Below are positions 8,303-13,794 of a DNA stretch of 16,062 nucleotides, one piece after another. The DNA comes from Methanothrix sp. (GTDB lineage: Archaea > Halobacteriota > Methanosarcinia > Methanotrichales > Methanotrichaceae): assembly GCA_028688175.1 (NCBI GenBank), contig JAQTYS010000031.1:1-16062 (forward strand). Reading direction: 5' to 3'. Numbering within the stretch: position 1 is the first letter of the stretch; each line of letters starts with the position of its first letter. Under the pieces are notes generated by a model. The model searched no databases and was not told where the DNA came from. It saw nothing but the letters and a program-made list of their open reading frames with translations. A program made the position numbers and the translations under genes.

Positions 8303-9381
8303 AGTCCACTGTACTCCACAGGCAAAAACTTCTTGTGAAACTCCCTGTAGTTCTCTGCCGGGTCAAGATCCTTGAACTCCTCAGGATACAGGCACTTGGC
8401 CACGCACTGCACTGCAAAAAAACTATGAAGACTCCTGCATAGGCCGTGGTCTATTGCATAGACCCTGCCGTTCTTTGATGCATTTAGATCATTCCAACCG
8501 GGTCGCTGCATAAACGACTTCAGCCATTCGTTGACATCGTTTTGCATGGCACCATATCCCATATCGACGTTGCTCGTCATTATGATCACATCGGGATTTT
8601 GCTTCAGGAGATACTCCGGACTTATGGCAGAGGACTTGCCGGTCTCAACTGCCTCCTCTGCAATGTTTATTCCACGGCACTTGTCAACGACCCCGCCCCA
8701 CATGTAATTCCTTCCGAAAGTACCACCGTACTCTGATGGACCTAAATTTCCGTACTCCATATACACCTTCGGCTTTGAGCCATGCAAGCTTCCAAGCCTG
8801 GATGTGACCTTTTCCACCTGCTCCCTGTAGAAATCCATGACCTTCTGAGCCCTCTCTTCTCTATCCAGAATCTTTCCCAGGAGCATAGTGCTCTCTGTAT
8901 AGGCCTCAAGCGTCTCAGAATGATAATCCACTACCACTACCGGTATTCCAGCTTTGTCCAGCTTGGCCACATCGTCTCTTGCGAGCTCGTAGTCTGTTGG
9001 GTACATTATGACCATATCAGGATGAAGAGAGATCACCTTCTCAGCATTGAAAGTCCCCTTGTTGATGTAGCCCACATCCGGGATATCGTTTATCTCCGGG
9101 AAGGCGGATTTGAAAGTCTCCCAGATCTTCGGACGCCGTCCTTCCCAATAGCCGCGATTCCATCCTGCAACTCTCTCAAAAGGGTTCTTGCCGCCCTCTA
9201 TGGCTACATACTCCTCGAAATAGAATGTCAGCACGACACTATTTACCGGGTTAGCTATGCTGACTGTCCTGCCAAGCAGGTCAGTGATGGTTACAGTGCC
9301 ATTTGATTTATCATCCGTGGTGCCCCCACCAGTCGTCAGGAGGACCATTACCACAAGGATGCAAAATATCAGTTTTGTCAA
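8284..9381 (-). CDS. ABC transporter substrate-binding protein, importer 1 (TTG start)
   Basis: This protein of about 365 residues is the extracytoplasmic receptor of importer 1. It opens with a hydrophobic signal/anchor (IFCILVVMVLL) without a typical lipobox, then VTITDLLGRTVSIANPVNSVV, the standard start of FepB/BtuF-type proteins, and later HPDMVIMYPTDYEL and GIPVVVVDYHSE, two strands typical of the fold. There is no ATG at the 5' end: an in-frame stop lies at 9405-9403 and only TTG codons follow (9390, 9387, 9381). I chose TTG 9381 because AGAGG (9395-9391) lies 9 bases before it; 9390 directly abuts that motif. It begins about 25 bp after vnfK, so it is cotranscribed with the structural genes. 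The ligand is unknown; a vanadium species is a reasonable guess from context. Confidence 0.88.
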   Translation of the reverse strand: MTKLIFCILVVMVLLTTGGGTTDDKSNGTVTITDLLGRTVSIANPVNSVVLTFYFEEYVAIEGGKNPFERVAGWNRGYWEGRRPKIWETFKSAFPEINDIPDVGYINKGTFNAEKVISLHPDMVIMYPTDYELARDDVAKLDKAGIPVVVVDYHSETLEAYTESTMLLGKILDREERAQKVMDFYREQVEKVTSRLGSLHGSKPKVYMEYGNLGPSEYGGTFGRNYMWGGVVDKCRGINIAEEAVETGKSSAISPEYLLKQNPDVIIMTSNVDMGYGAMQNDVNEWLKSFMQRPGWNDLNASKNGRVYAIDHGLCRSLHSFFAVQCVAKCLYPEEFKDLDPAENYREFHKKFLPVEYSGLWIASI

Positions 9382-9390
9382 ATCCAACAA

Positions 9391-9395
9391 CCTCT
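9391..9395 (-). promoter_or_regulatory. Ribosome binding site for the TTG-started binding protein
   Basis: AGAGG on the minus strand, 9 bases before TTG 9381. It decides the start, because no ATG exists between the in-frame stop at 9405 and the middle of the signal peptide. Confidence 0.5.
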
Positions 9396-9405
9396 GGGTT
9401 TCTCA

Positions 9406-10791
9406 TCACCATACGTTCAGAATCCATTCCTTTTCACGCTTATTTTCCATATCAGTGAACAAAGTATTTGCAACAGTCTCCGCCAACCAGAGTGCTCCGT
9501 TATATCCGATGATGGGATGCCTGTACAAACCTGCACGGTCAAATGTTGGAAATCCAACGCGCACCATGGGAATATTGTAGTCGATGGCTACAAAGCGGCC
9601 TTTAGAATGACCCATAATCAAATCGAGTTCTATTTCTTTGTCGCGTAAACGGCGCTCCAATTCCCATAAATCCGCATTCAATACGACTTCCATATCGAAA
9701 TCAGCCTTCTCCTTGATCTCTGCGAGTCTTGGATCATTCTTGTATGTGGGATTATCGTCGCCGAGGAGAAGAAGAACCGGCTTCATCTCTACCTCAAGAC
9801 AGAACTGTGCAAGGCCGATGACCAGGTCAGGATCACCGTATATTGCCACTTTTTTATCAGCAAAGAACATGTGCGTCAGGTCGACCATTCCATCTATGGC
9901 TCGCCCCCGTTCTCTGACAAGGGACTTGGGTATTGGCTTTCCGGTCAGCTTCGTGATATTCTTGAGAAACGCATCTGTATTCTTGATGCCTATGGGCGTT
10001 GGCCCCACAATCGAGGGAACGTCGAACTCGTTTTTTAGAAACTCGGCTGCGCTTCCACCTTCGTATCTGCAGAGGGCGATTGAGCCTTTAGCACTGGCAC
10101 TGTTTATAAAATCCTCTACAGTAGTATTTCCAAAGGTGGTGATGGTCTTATCCGGCAGTATAGGGGAATCGAAGTCCTCCGTATCCATGAACACAGTGCC
10201 CTCAACATCCATCTCTTCAAGATAGTGTTTGATCTCGACCACGTCACCGGGATTTAGCCAGCCGGTGAATACATTGAGCTTGCCGGTTGGCTTTCCCTTC
10301 TTGGCCAGGTTTGAGATGAATGCTTGAACCGCTGCGTTGTAGCCGCTGACATGGCTGCCGCTGTAGCTTGGAGTATGTACGGGTATTAGGTAGACCTTGC
10401 GATCAGGATAGCTGGCCTTCAAGCTTCGATTGATCTTCGTTATGGCACCCTCAACATCATCGCCGATCGTCTCAGTCGAACAGGTCGTGATGATAGGTAT
10501 TATTCGAACGTGGGGATATCTCTTCACCAGAACGTCCACACCATCTTCTATTCTCTTCACTGCCCCGAACACTGCAGACTCCTCATGCACTGATGTTGAG
10601 GCAATATCGAAATTCTCCTTGAAATGCTGGGCAAAGAGGAGCCTGACGAACATGGTGCATCCCTGGCTTCCATGCACCAGGGGAATGCAGTCCTTGACTC
10701 CTATTCCGGCAAATTGAGCGCCTGCCGGTTGGCAGTTGTATATTGGATTGATAATGCCGCTTCGTTTCTTATCTTTAATCTCACAAGCCAT
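9406..10791 (-). CDS. vnfK: Vanadium nitrogenase VFe protein beta subunit
   Basis: This 461-residue subunit pairs with VnfD and shares the P-cluster. The three beta-side ligands are C20 (YNCQPAG), C45 (GSQGC) and C104 (TTCSTETIGDD), each 11 residues below the Azotobacter vinelandii VnfK numbering I recall because the N-terminus is shorter. Long stretches such as AGIGVKDCIPLVHG, LLFAQHFKENFD, LDLIMGHSKGR and MVRVGFPTFDRAGLYR match remembered VnfK closely, and the protein ends KEWILNVW like VnfK (KEWILNTW). It lacks the long N-terminal extension of Mo-type NifK. GGGAGG lies 5 bases before the ATG, 36 bp after vnfG. It is in the order vnfD-vnfG-vnfK typical of V-nitrogenase. Confidence 0.96.
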   Translation of the reverse strand: MACEIKDKKRSGIINPIYNCQPAGAQFAGIGVKDCIPLVHGSQGCTMFVRLLFAQHFKENFDIASTSVHEESAVFGAVKRIEDGVDVLVKRYPHVRIIPIITTCSTETIGDDVEGAITKINRSLKASYPDRKVYLIPVHTPSYSGSHVSGYNAAVQAFISNLAKKGKPTGKLNVFTGWLNPGDVVEIKHYLEEMDVEGTVFMDTEDFDSPILPDKTITTFGNTTVEDFINSASAKGSIALCRYEGGSAAEFLKNEFDVPSIVGPTPIGIKNTDAFLKNITKLTGKPIPKSLVRERGRAIDGMVDLTHMFFADKKVAIYGDPDLVIGLAQFCLEVEMKPVLLLLGDDNPTYKNDPRLAEIKEKADFDMEVVLNADLWELERRLRDKEIELDLIMGHSKGRFVAIDYNIPMVRVGFPTFDRAGLYRHPIIGYNGALWLAETVANTLFTDMENKREKEWILNVW

Positions 10792-10796
10792 AGTCG

Positions 10797-10802
10797 CCTC
10801 CC
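10797..10802 (-). promoter_or_regulatory. Strong ribosome binding site for vnfK
   Basis: GGGAGG on the minus strand, 5 bases before ATG 10791. It supports independent strong initiation of vnfK after the 36-bp gap from vnfG. Confidence 0.7.
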
Positions 10803-10827
10803 TTGAAAATTGGAAAATTCGCTATGA

Positions 10828-11172
10828 TCAATAATTTTTCACTCGAAGCTCGCCGTTCAGAGACCGGGTGACTGTGATGTCGATAAGCCTCTCTTTGACG
10901 CTTTGCATGATTGGCTTGATTTCGTCTTTGTCCAGATTCTTTAACCAGGGAAGACTGGCAGACAGCTCGGCTGCTACAACTTTTGCATCAGCATAAAAAT
11001 ATCTGTCAGCCATTGTCTCGGTGGCCGAGGGCTCTCCTGCCATGATCTCTCCAACCTTGGTCAGGATGCCATCGATATTCTCTTCCCTGTCCCAGGCCCT
11101 GGAGAAGAACTGCCACAGACATCTCTCCTGGATCTCATTGACTATTGCCTCTGCGTTACGGTGCATATCCAT
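10828..11172 (-). CDS. vnfG: Vanadium nitrogenase delta subunit
   Basis: This 114-residue protein is the delta subunit found only in alternative nitrogenases, where it binds the alpha subunit and completes the hexamer. The sequence ERCLWQFFSRAWDREENI (about 16-33) is nearly identical to Azotobacter VnfG, and RYFYADA and the ending RLIDITVTRSLNGELR also match. Length is within one residue of the family norm. The start ATG 11172 overlaps the end of vnfD by 17 bp; a second ATG at 11166 would remove two residues. The overlap suggests coupled translation, fitting the need for equal amounts. VnfG and AnfG are related, but the residues seen and the neighbouring VnfD favour the V type. Confidence 0.95.
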   Translation of the reverse strand: MDMHRNAEAIVNEIQERCLWQFFSRAWDREENIDGILTKVGEIMAGEPSATETMADRYFYADAKVVAAELSASLPWLKNLDKDEIKPIMQSVKERLIDITVTRSLNGELRVKNY

Positions 11173-12559
11173 CTACCCCGGAGAGGTCCTCTCCTGCCAG
11201 CCGCCAAAGGGGAGAATTCATGGCGTTGTACATGTCCCTGGCCATGTTCACTGCACCCTCAAATCCCATATAAGGACCGTTGTGGTAGGCATGGCCGTTG
11301 ATATAGGGCAGATGCAGCTTCTTTACCAGGTCGCCTACCCTGGGGCCAGTCAGGAGCAGATCCGGCTTGACCTTCTCTATTACTTCAAAGAACTCAAGCT
11401 CATTTCCGTCGTCGATGTAGATTGTTCCAGTCCTGCCTCGGGCAATAGCCTTTTCGAAATCCTCCTGATGTCCGAATTTGGAAGACATAGCCACAACCTT
11501 CATGCCCAGATCATCTTCCAGCGCCTTTGTCCAATGCCAGAGACGCGGCCCACCAGTCCATATTGCCACCTTCTTTCCAGGCAGACGTGCTTTGTACCAA
11601 TCGTACTTTGGCTTCCATTTGGCAACTTCCCTCGATATAACTTCTTCAGCTTTGTCATCCAGTCCGAAGTAGGCGGCAACCTTTCTCAACGCAATCTGAC
11701 AGTACTCGAAACCCCAGGCATCTATATCCATCCTTGGAATCCCATAGCTCTTTTTTAATTCATTGGCGATATATCCCGCGGATCTGGCGCAGTTGACCAG
11801 GTTAAGCTTGGCACGATGCATCCCCCTGAGAGAATCATAGGTCGTGTTTCCTGTGAAGTGGGCGATTATCTGTATTCCCATATCCTCGAAGTACTTCTGA
11901 AAGACATAGCTGTCCTCCTGGATATTATAGTCTCCAATGTAATTGATGGTGTAAGGACTTGTGATTTTAGGCTCCCAGGTTCCTACCTTTTCTCTCATCC
12001 ATCCGATGTTGAACTCATGATGTCCCTTGGACTGACTGACGCCTGCAAAGCCAGGACATTCTACCACAAATATGTCTACATCACCAAGCTCTGCCTGGAC
12101 CTCTGCTGCGACCTTCTTTGGATCGTCTCCTATCAGTGCTGTGGCGCATGTCGTGTAGACGATCATCCTTTTTACATTTGGCATCTCTGCAAATGCTTCG
12201 ATCATGCTCGCTTTAAGGCGACGCATTCCTCCAAATACAACATCATTCTCCTTCAAGTTTGTAGACCAGACATACTTAAGCTGGAAGTTGTCATTGTCGC
12301 TCGGATAGCGTTTTGTGTGCCAGGTATCATAAGCGCAGCCTACAGGACCGTGTATCATCTGTATGGTATCCTTAAGAACCCCGCCGATCACAAGCTTAGC
12401 TCCGCAATAGGAACATCCGCGTTCAGATAACGTGCCTGGTATCGTCGGAATGTTCGAACTTGGAAGAAACTGGGTCGTATCCTCGCCCATCTCCTTAATA
12501 TAACAATGCCTCTTCCTCTCAGGAATGGCAGTGTCACAATCAAATAACACCAATGGCAT
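11156..12559 (-). CDS. vnfD: Vanadium nitrogenase VFe protein alpha subunit
   Basis: This 467-residue catalytic subunit holds the FeV cofactor. Numbering coincides with Azotobacter vinelandii VnfD: P-cluster ligands C49 (SERGCSYCGAK), C75 (HGPVGC) and C138 (TTCATALIGDD); cofactor ligands C257 (VNCARSAGYIANEL) and H423 (NGHAYHNGPYMGFEG); active-site Q176 and H180 in SQSKGHH. The loop TGGPRL at 335-340 is the one recalled to hold the carbonate-like ligand in VnfD; as I recall, AnfD has a PGGSKL-type loop there and a C-terminal extension to about 518 residues, which is missing here. These features separate it from NifD and AnfD. ATG 12559 is preceded by AGGAGG with an 8-base spacer. It follows nifI2 across a structured 153-bp spacer. 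Confidence 0.97.
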   Translation of the reverse strand: MPLVLFDCDTAIPERKRHCYIKEMGEDTTQFLPSSNIPTIPGTLSERGCSYCGAKLVIGGVLKDTIQMIHGPVGCAYDTWHTKRYPSDNDNFQLKYVWSTNLKENDVVFGGMRRLKASMIEAFAEMPNVKRMIVYTTCATALIGDDPKKVAAEVQAELGDVDIFVVECPGFAGVSQSKGHHEFNIGWMREKVGTWEPKITSPYTINYIGDYNIQEDSYVFQKYFEDMGIQIIAHFTGNTTYDSLRGMHRAKLNLVNCARSAGYIANELKKSYGIPRMDIDAWGFEYCQIALRKVAAYFGLDDKAEEVISREVAKWKPKYDWYKARLPGKKVAIWTGGPRLWHWTKALEDDLGMKVVAMSSKFGHQEDFEKAIARGRTGTIYIDDGNELEFFEVIEKVKPDLLLTGPRVGDLVKKLHLPYINGHAYHNGPYMGFEGAVNMARDMYNAMNSPLWRLAGEDLSGVDGYAP

Positions 12560-12567
12560 TTTATAAG

Positions 12568-12573
12568 CCTCCT
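12568..12573 (-). promoter_or_regulatory. Ribosome binding site for vnfD
   Basis: AGGAGG on the minus strand, 8 bases before ATG 12559, directly after an A-rich run. It is among the strongest Shine-Dalgarno matches seen here, as expected for a structural nitrogenase gene. Confidence 0.75.
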
Positions 12574-12590
12574 GTTTTTTTATTTGTAGT

Positions 12591-12600
12591 TTCTATAAAT
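12591..12600 (-). promoter_or_regulatory. Possible internal TATA box for vnfDGK
   Basis: ATTTATAGAA on the minus strand about 32-41 bases before vnfD. An archaeal start site about 25 bases downstream would give a short leader that includes the vnfD ribosome binding site. This could allow vnfDGK transcription separate from nifI1/nifI2. Seen only as a motif; readthrough from upstream is equally possible. Confidence 0.3.
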
Positions 12601-12629
12601 TCATTGAAATGACCTGTGCACGGCTTCCT

Positions 12630-12656
12630 AGGCCCCTCCTGGCAGGGAGTTGGCCT
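12630..12656 (-). repeat. Hairpin in the nifI2-vnfD spacer
   Basis: AGGCC pairs with GGCCT (5 bp) and, after a small internal loop, CTCC pairs with GGAG (4 bp) around a 6-base loop. It is GC-rich in an otherwise AT-rich part of the spacer. No U-run follows on the minus strand, so it does not look like an intrinsic terminator; a processing or stability element is more likely. Confidence 0.5.
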
Positions 12657-12668
12657 CAGCCCTTCCCC

Positions 12669-12721
12669 TCCGAGTTTATCCTCGGATGGTGCATCAAATG
12701 ATTCAGTAAGATTTATCCGAG
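12669..12721 (-). promoter_or_regulatory. Candidate pair of mutually exclusive hairpins at the nifI2 stop
   Basis: On the minus strand CTCGGAT (12721-12715, ending on the first base of the nifI2 stop codon) can pair with ATCCGAG (12687-12681) over 7 bp. The same ATCCGAG can instead pair through TCCGAG with CTCGGA (12674-12669) over 6 bp around a 6-base loop. A ribosome at the nifI2 stop would block the first pairing and free the second. This resembles an attenuator or processing switch, but no terminator follows. The function is inference. Confidence 0.35.
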
Positions 12722-13069
12722 CGCCATCTCGCCTTCTTCCTCGGTTCTCACTCTTATGGCGTTATCAATCGGGATGACGAAGATTCTTCCATCGCCTATC
12801 TGGCCTGTCTGGTTCACCTCGATAATGGTTTTAACAACTCTCTCCATATCGCAGTCCTTGACGATGATGCTGAGCATTCTCTTGGGAATGTACTTCATTT
12901 TCATTTGATCGGGCGCTGTGACCTGAGATGGATTTAAAATCCGCAGACCACGCTGCTTTCCTCTTCCAGTGACCCGATGAACGGTAATGGATGGAATGCC
13001 AATACTTGCCAGAGCATCCTTGGTAGCTTCCATTTTGTTCATTTGGATGATGGCCACAAGCTCTTTCAT
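12713..13069 (-). CDS. nifI2: Nitrogen regulatory P-II-family protein NifI2
   Basis: This 118-residue P-II-like protein forms, with NifI1, the complex that in methanogens binds dinitrogenase and switches it off after ammonium addition; 2-oxoglutarate relieves the block. The start KELVAIIQMNKMEATKDAL, the T-loop-entry segment GRGKQRGL and the C-terminal GQIGDGRIFVIPIDNAIRVRT are P-II marks. I start it at ATG 13069, one base after the nifI1 stop. An upstream in-frame ATG (13114) would add 15 residues overlapping nifI1 and lacking P-II features. The T-loop differs from GlnK, with PDQMKMKYIPKR instead of the uridylylated tyrosine region, typical of NifI2. Confidence 0.95.
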   Translation of the reverse strand: MKELVAIIQMNKMEATKDALASIGIPSITVHRVTGRGKQRGLRILNPSQVTAPDQMKMKYIPKRMLSIIVKDCDMERVVKTIIEVNQTGQIGDGRIFVIPIDNAIRVRTEEEGEMALG

Positions 13070-13070
13070 T

Positions 13071-13388
13071 CTAAAGCCCCCGTTGGCCTGTTCTGATGGT
13101 ATAGGCCTCATCAACCGTATTTACGAAGATCTTGCCATCTCCAATGTTTCCAGTCCATGCACTGTCCTTGATGATCTTGACTGCTGTATCGAGCTTATCG
13201 TCATCAACTGCCATCATTACCATGGTTTTTGGAAGGTTATCATAGACAACGCTCCCTACCTGAATTCCTTTCTGCTTGCCACGACCAAAGACCTCAATCC
13301 TGGTCATGGCAATAAAGCCGCTAGCTTCCAGTCCATCTGCGACCTTGTCCGCGGCCTCAGGCCTAAGAACGGCCCGGATCATCTTCAT
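13071..13388 (-). CDS. nifI1: Nitrogen regulatory P-II-family protein NifI1
   Basis: This 105-residue P-II-like protein is the partner of NifI2. Marks are KMIRAVLRPEAADKV at the start, FGRGKQKGI at the T-loop entry, and GNIGDGKIFV and DEAYTIRTGQRG at the end. I use ATG 13388, which gives the usual NifI1 length and has AGGGA 7 bases upstream. The frame stays open upstream to an ATG at 13553, which would add 55 residues without P-II similarity and with no well-placed ribosome site; I treat that as leader. It is the first gene of the vnf operon; in most methanogen nif and vnf operons an Fe-protein gene comes before it, and here none does. Confidence 0.94.
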   Translation of the reverse strand: MKMIRAVLRPEAADKVADGLEASGFIAMTRIEVFGRGKQKGIQVGSVVYDNLPKTMVMMAVDDDKLDTAVKIIKDSAWTGNIGDGKIFVNTVDEAYTIRTGQRGL

Positions 13389-13395
13389 ATCCAAA

Positions 13396-13400
13396 TCCCT
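13396..13400 (-). promoter_or_regulatory. Ribosome binding site deciding the nifI1 start
   Basis: AGGGA on the minus strand, 7 bases before ATG 13388. It supports the short 105-residue form over the 160-residue frame starting at 13553. Confidence 0.5.
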
Positions 13401-13491
13401 CGAATCATGTCCACTCGATATCACCTGCAACTTTTGAAATGGGACTATTTTGCGTTTGTTCACGACTTTGCTCAAATCAAAGTCTGCCACT

Positions 13492-13503
13492 GGCATCGAT
13501 GCC
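13492..13503. repeat. Perfect 12-bp palindrome GGCATCGATGCC in the nifI1 leader
   Basis: A perfect palindrome about 105-115 bp upstream of the chosen nifI1 start, within the upstream open extension of the nifI1 frame. It could be an operator for a dimeric regulator or simply chance. It does not match the GGAA-N6-TTCC form known for NrpR. Confidence 0.35.
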
Positions 13504-13610
13504 GAAATAGACAAATGCCTTGATCTCGCTGGCTTTACACATTCACAAATCATTGCACCAATTAGGTCTTCCTCAAATGTCTCTTGTTAAACGAATATGC
13601 TTAATTTACC

Positions 13611-13632
13611 TCCAAAAGTAAACAGATTTGGA
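13611..13632. promoter_or_regulatory. Inverted repeat TCCAAA-N10-TTTGGA, candidate operator
   Basis: Six-base arms with a 10-base spacer, immediately downstream of the candidate TATA element on the minus strand, where a repressor would block initiation. Regulator unknown; nitrogen (NrpR-like) or molybdate (ModE-like) control are both plausible, without a consensus match. Confidence 0.35.
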
Positions 13633-13642
13633 TAATATAATT
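13631..13642 (-). promoter_or_regulatory. Candidate archaeal TATA box for the vnf operon
   Basis: AATTATATTATC on the minus strand, preceded by an A-rich stretch (CAAATAGTT) that could serve as a BRE. It is the most TATA-like element between rlmJ and nifI1. Prediction from motif only. Confidence 0.4.
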
Positions 13643-13695
13643 AACTATTTGAGATGCTTTCTGAAGAGATATGGACATGACCTAAACGTTCCTAT

Positions 13696-13721
13696 GCAGT
13701 TTGCAGGAGTTACGCAGTTTG
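13696..13721. repeat. Short direct repeat GCAGTTTG, two copies 18 bp apart
   Basis: GCAGTTTG occurs at 13696-13703 and 13714-13721 on the plus strand, with TTGCAG between them. It lies about 55-90 bp upstream of the candidate TATA box, where an activator site could sit. Role unproven. Confidence 0.3.
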
Positions 13722-13794
13722 AATAATAAAGGCAGATCTCCGACAGTGAAATGATTTTTCTTCAATTTGATTATTTGAGCAAATTTTACTTGGA

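Larger units (their letters stand above)
13389..13794 (-). promoter_or_regulatory. vnf operon leader and promoter region (no recognised gene)
   Basis: This 406-bp stretch separates RlmJ from nifI1. On the minus strand it holds, in order, two copies of CAAACTGC 18 bp apart (13721-13696), an AT-rich TATA-like element (about 13642-13631), the inverted repeat TCCAAA-N10-TTTGGA (13611-13632), a GGAGGT motif just downstream (13612-13607) without a usable ATG behind it, and the palindrome at 13492-13503. If the TATA element is real, transcription would begin near 13605-13612 with a leader of about 220 bases. No NrpR-type GGAA-N6-TTCC site was found, and no RNA gene was recognised. Confidence 0.5.

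Noticed and set aside
11021..11758. Long plus-strand open frame of 245 codons opposite vnfG and vnfD
   Set aside because: It is antisense to conserved vnfD and vnfG, encodes no recognisable protein, and is best explained as a shadow of their codon use.
11156..12559. Iron-only nitrogenase (anfD) assignment
   Set aside because: The 467-residue length, TGGPRL loop and near-identical segments fit VnfD; AnfD, as I recall it, has a long C-terminal extension and a PGGSKL-type loop.
12630..12686. Intrinsic terminator after nifI2
   Set aside because: Hairpins are present but the minus strand has A-runs rather than a U-run after them, and strong readthrough into vnfD is expected.
13607..13612. GGAGGT as ribosome site for a leader peptide
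   Set aside because: No ATG, GTG or TTG at useful spacing opens a credible frame behind it.
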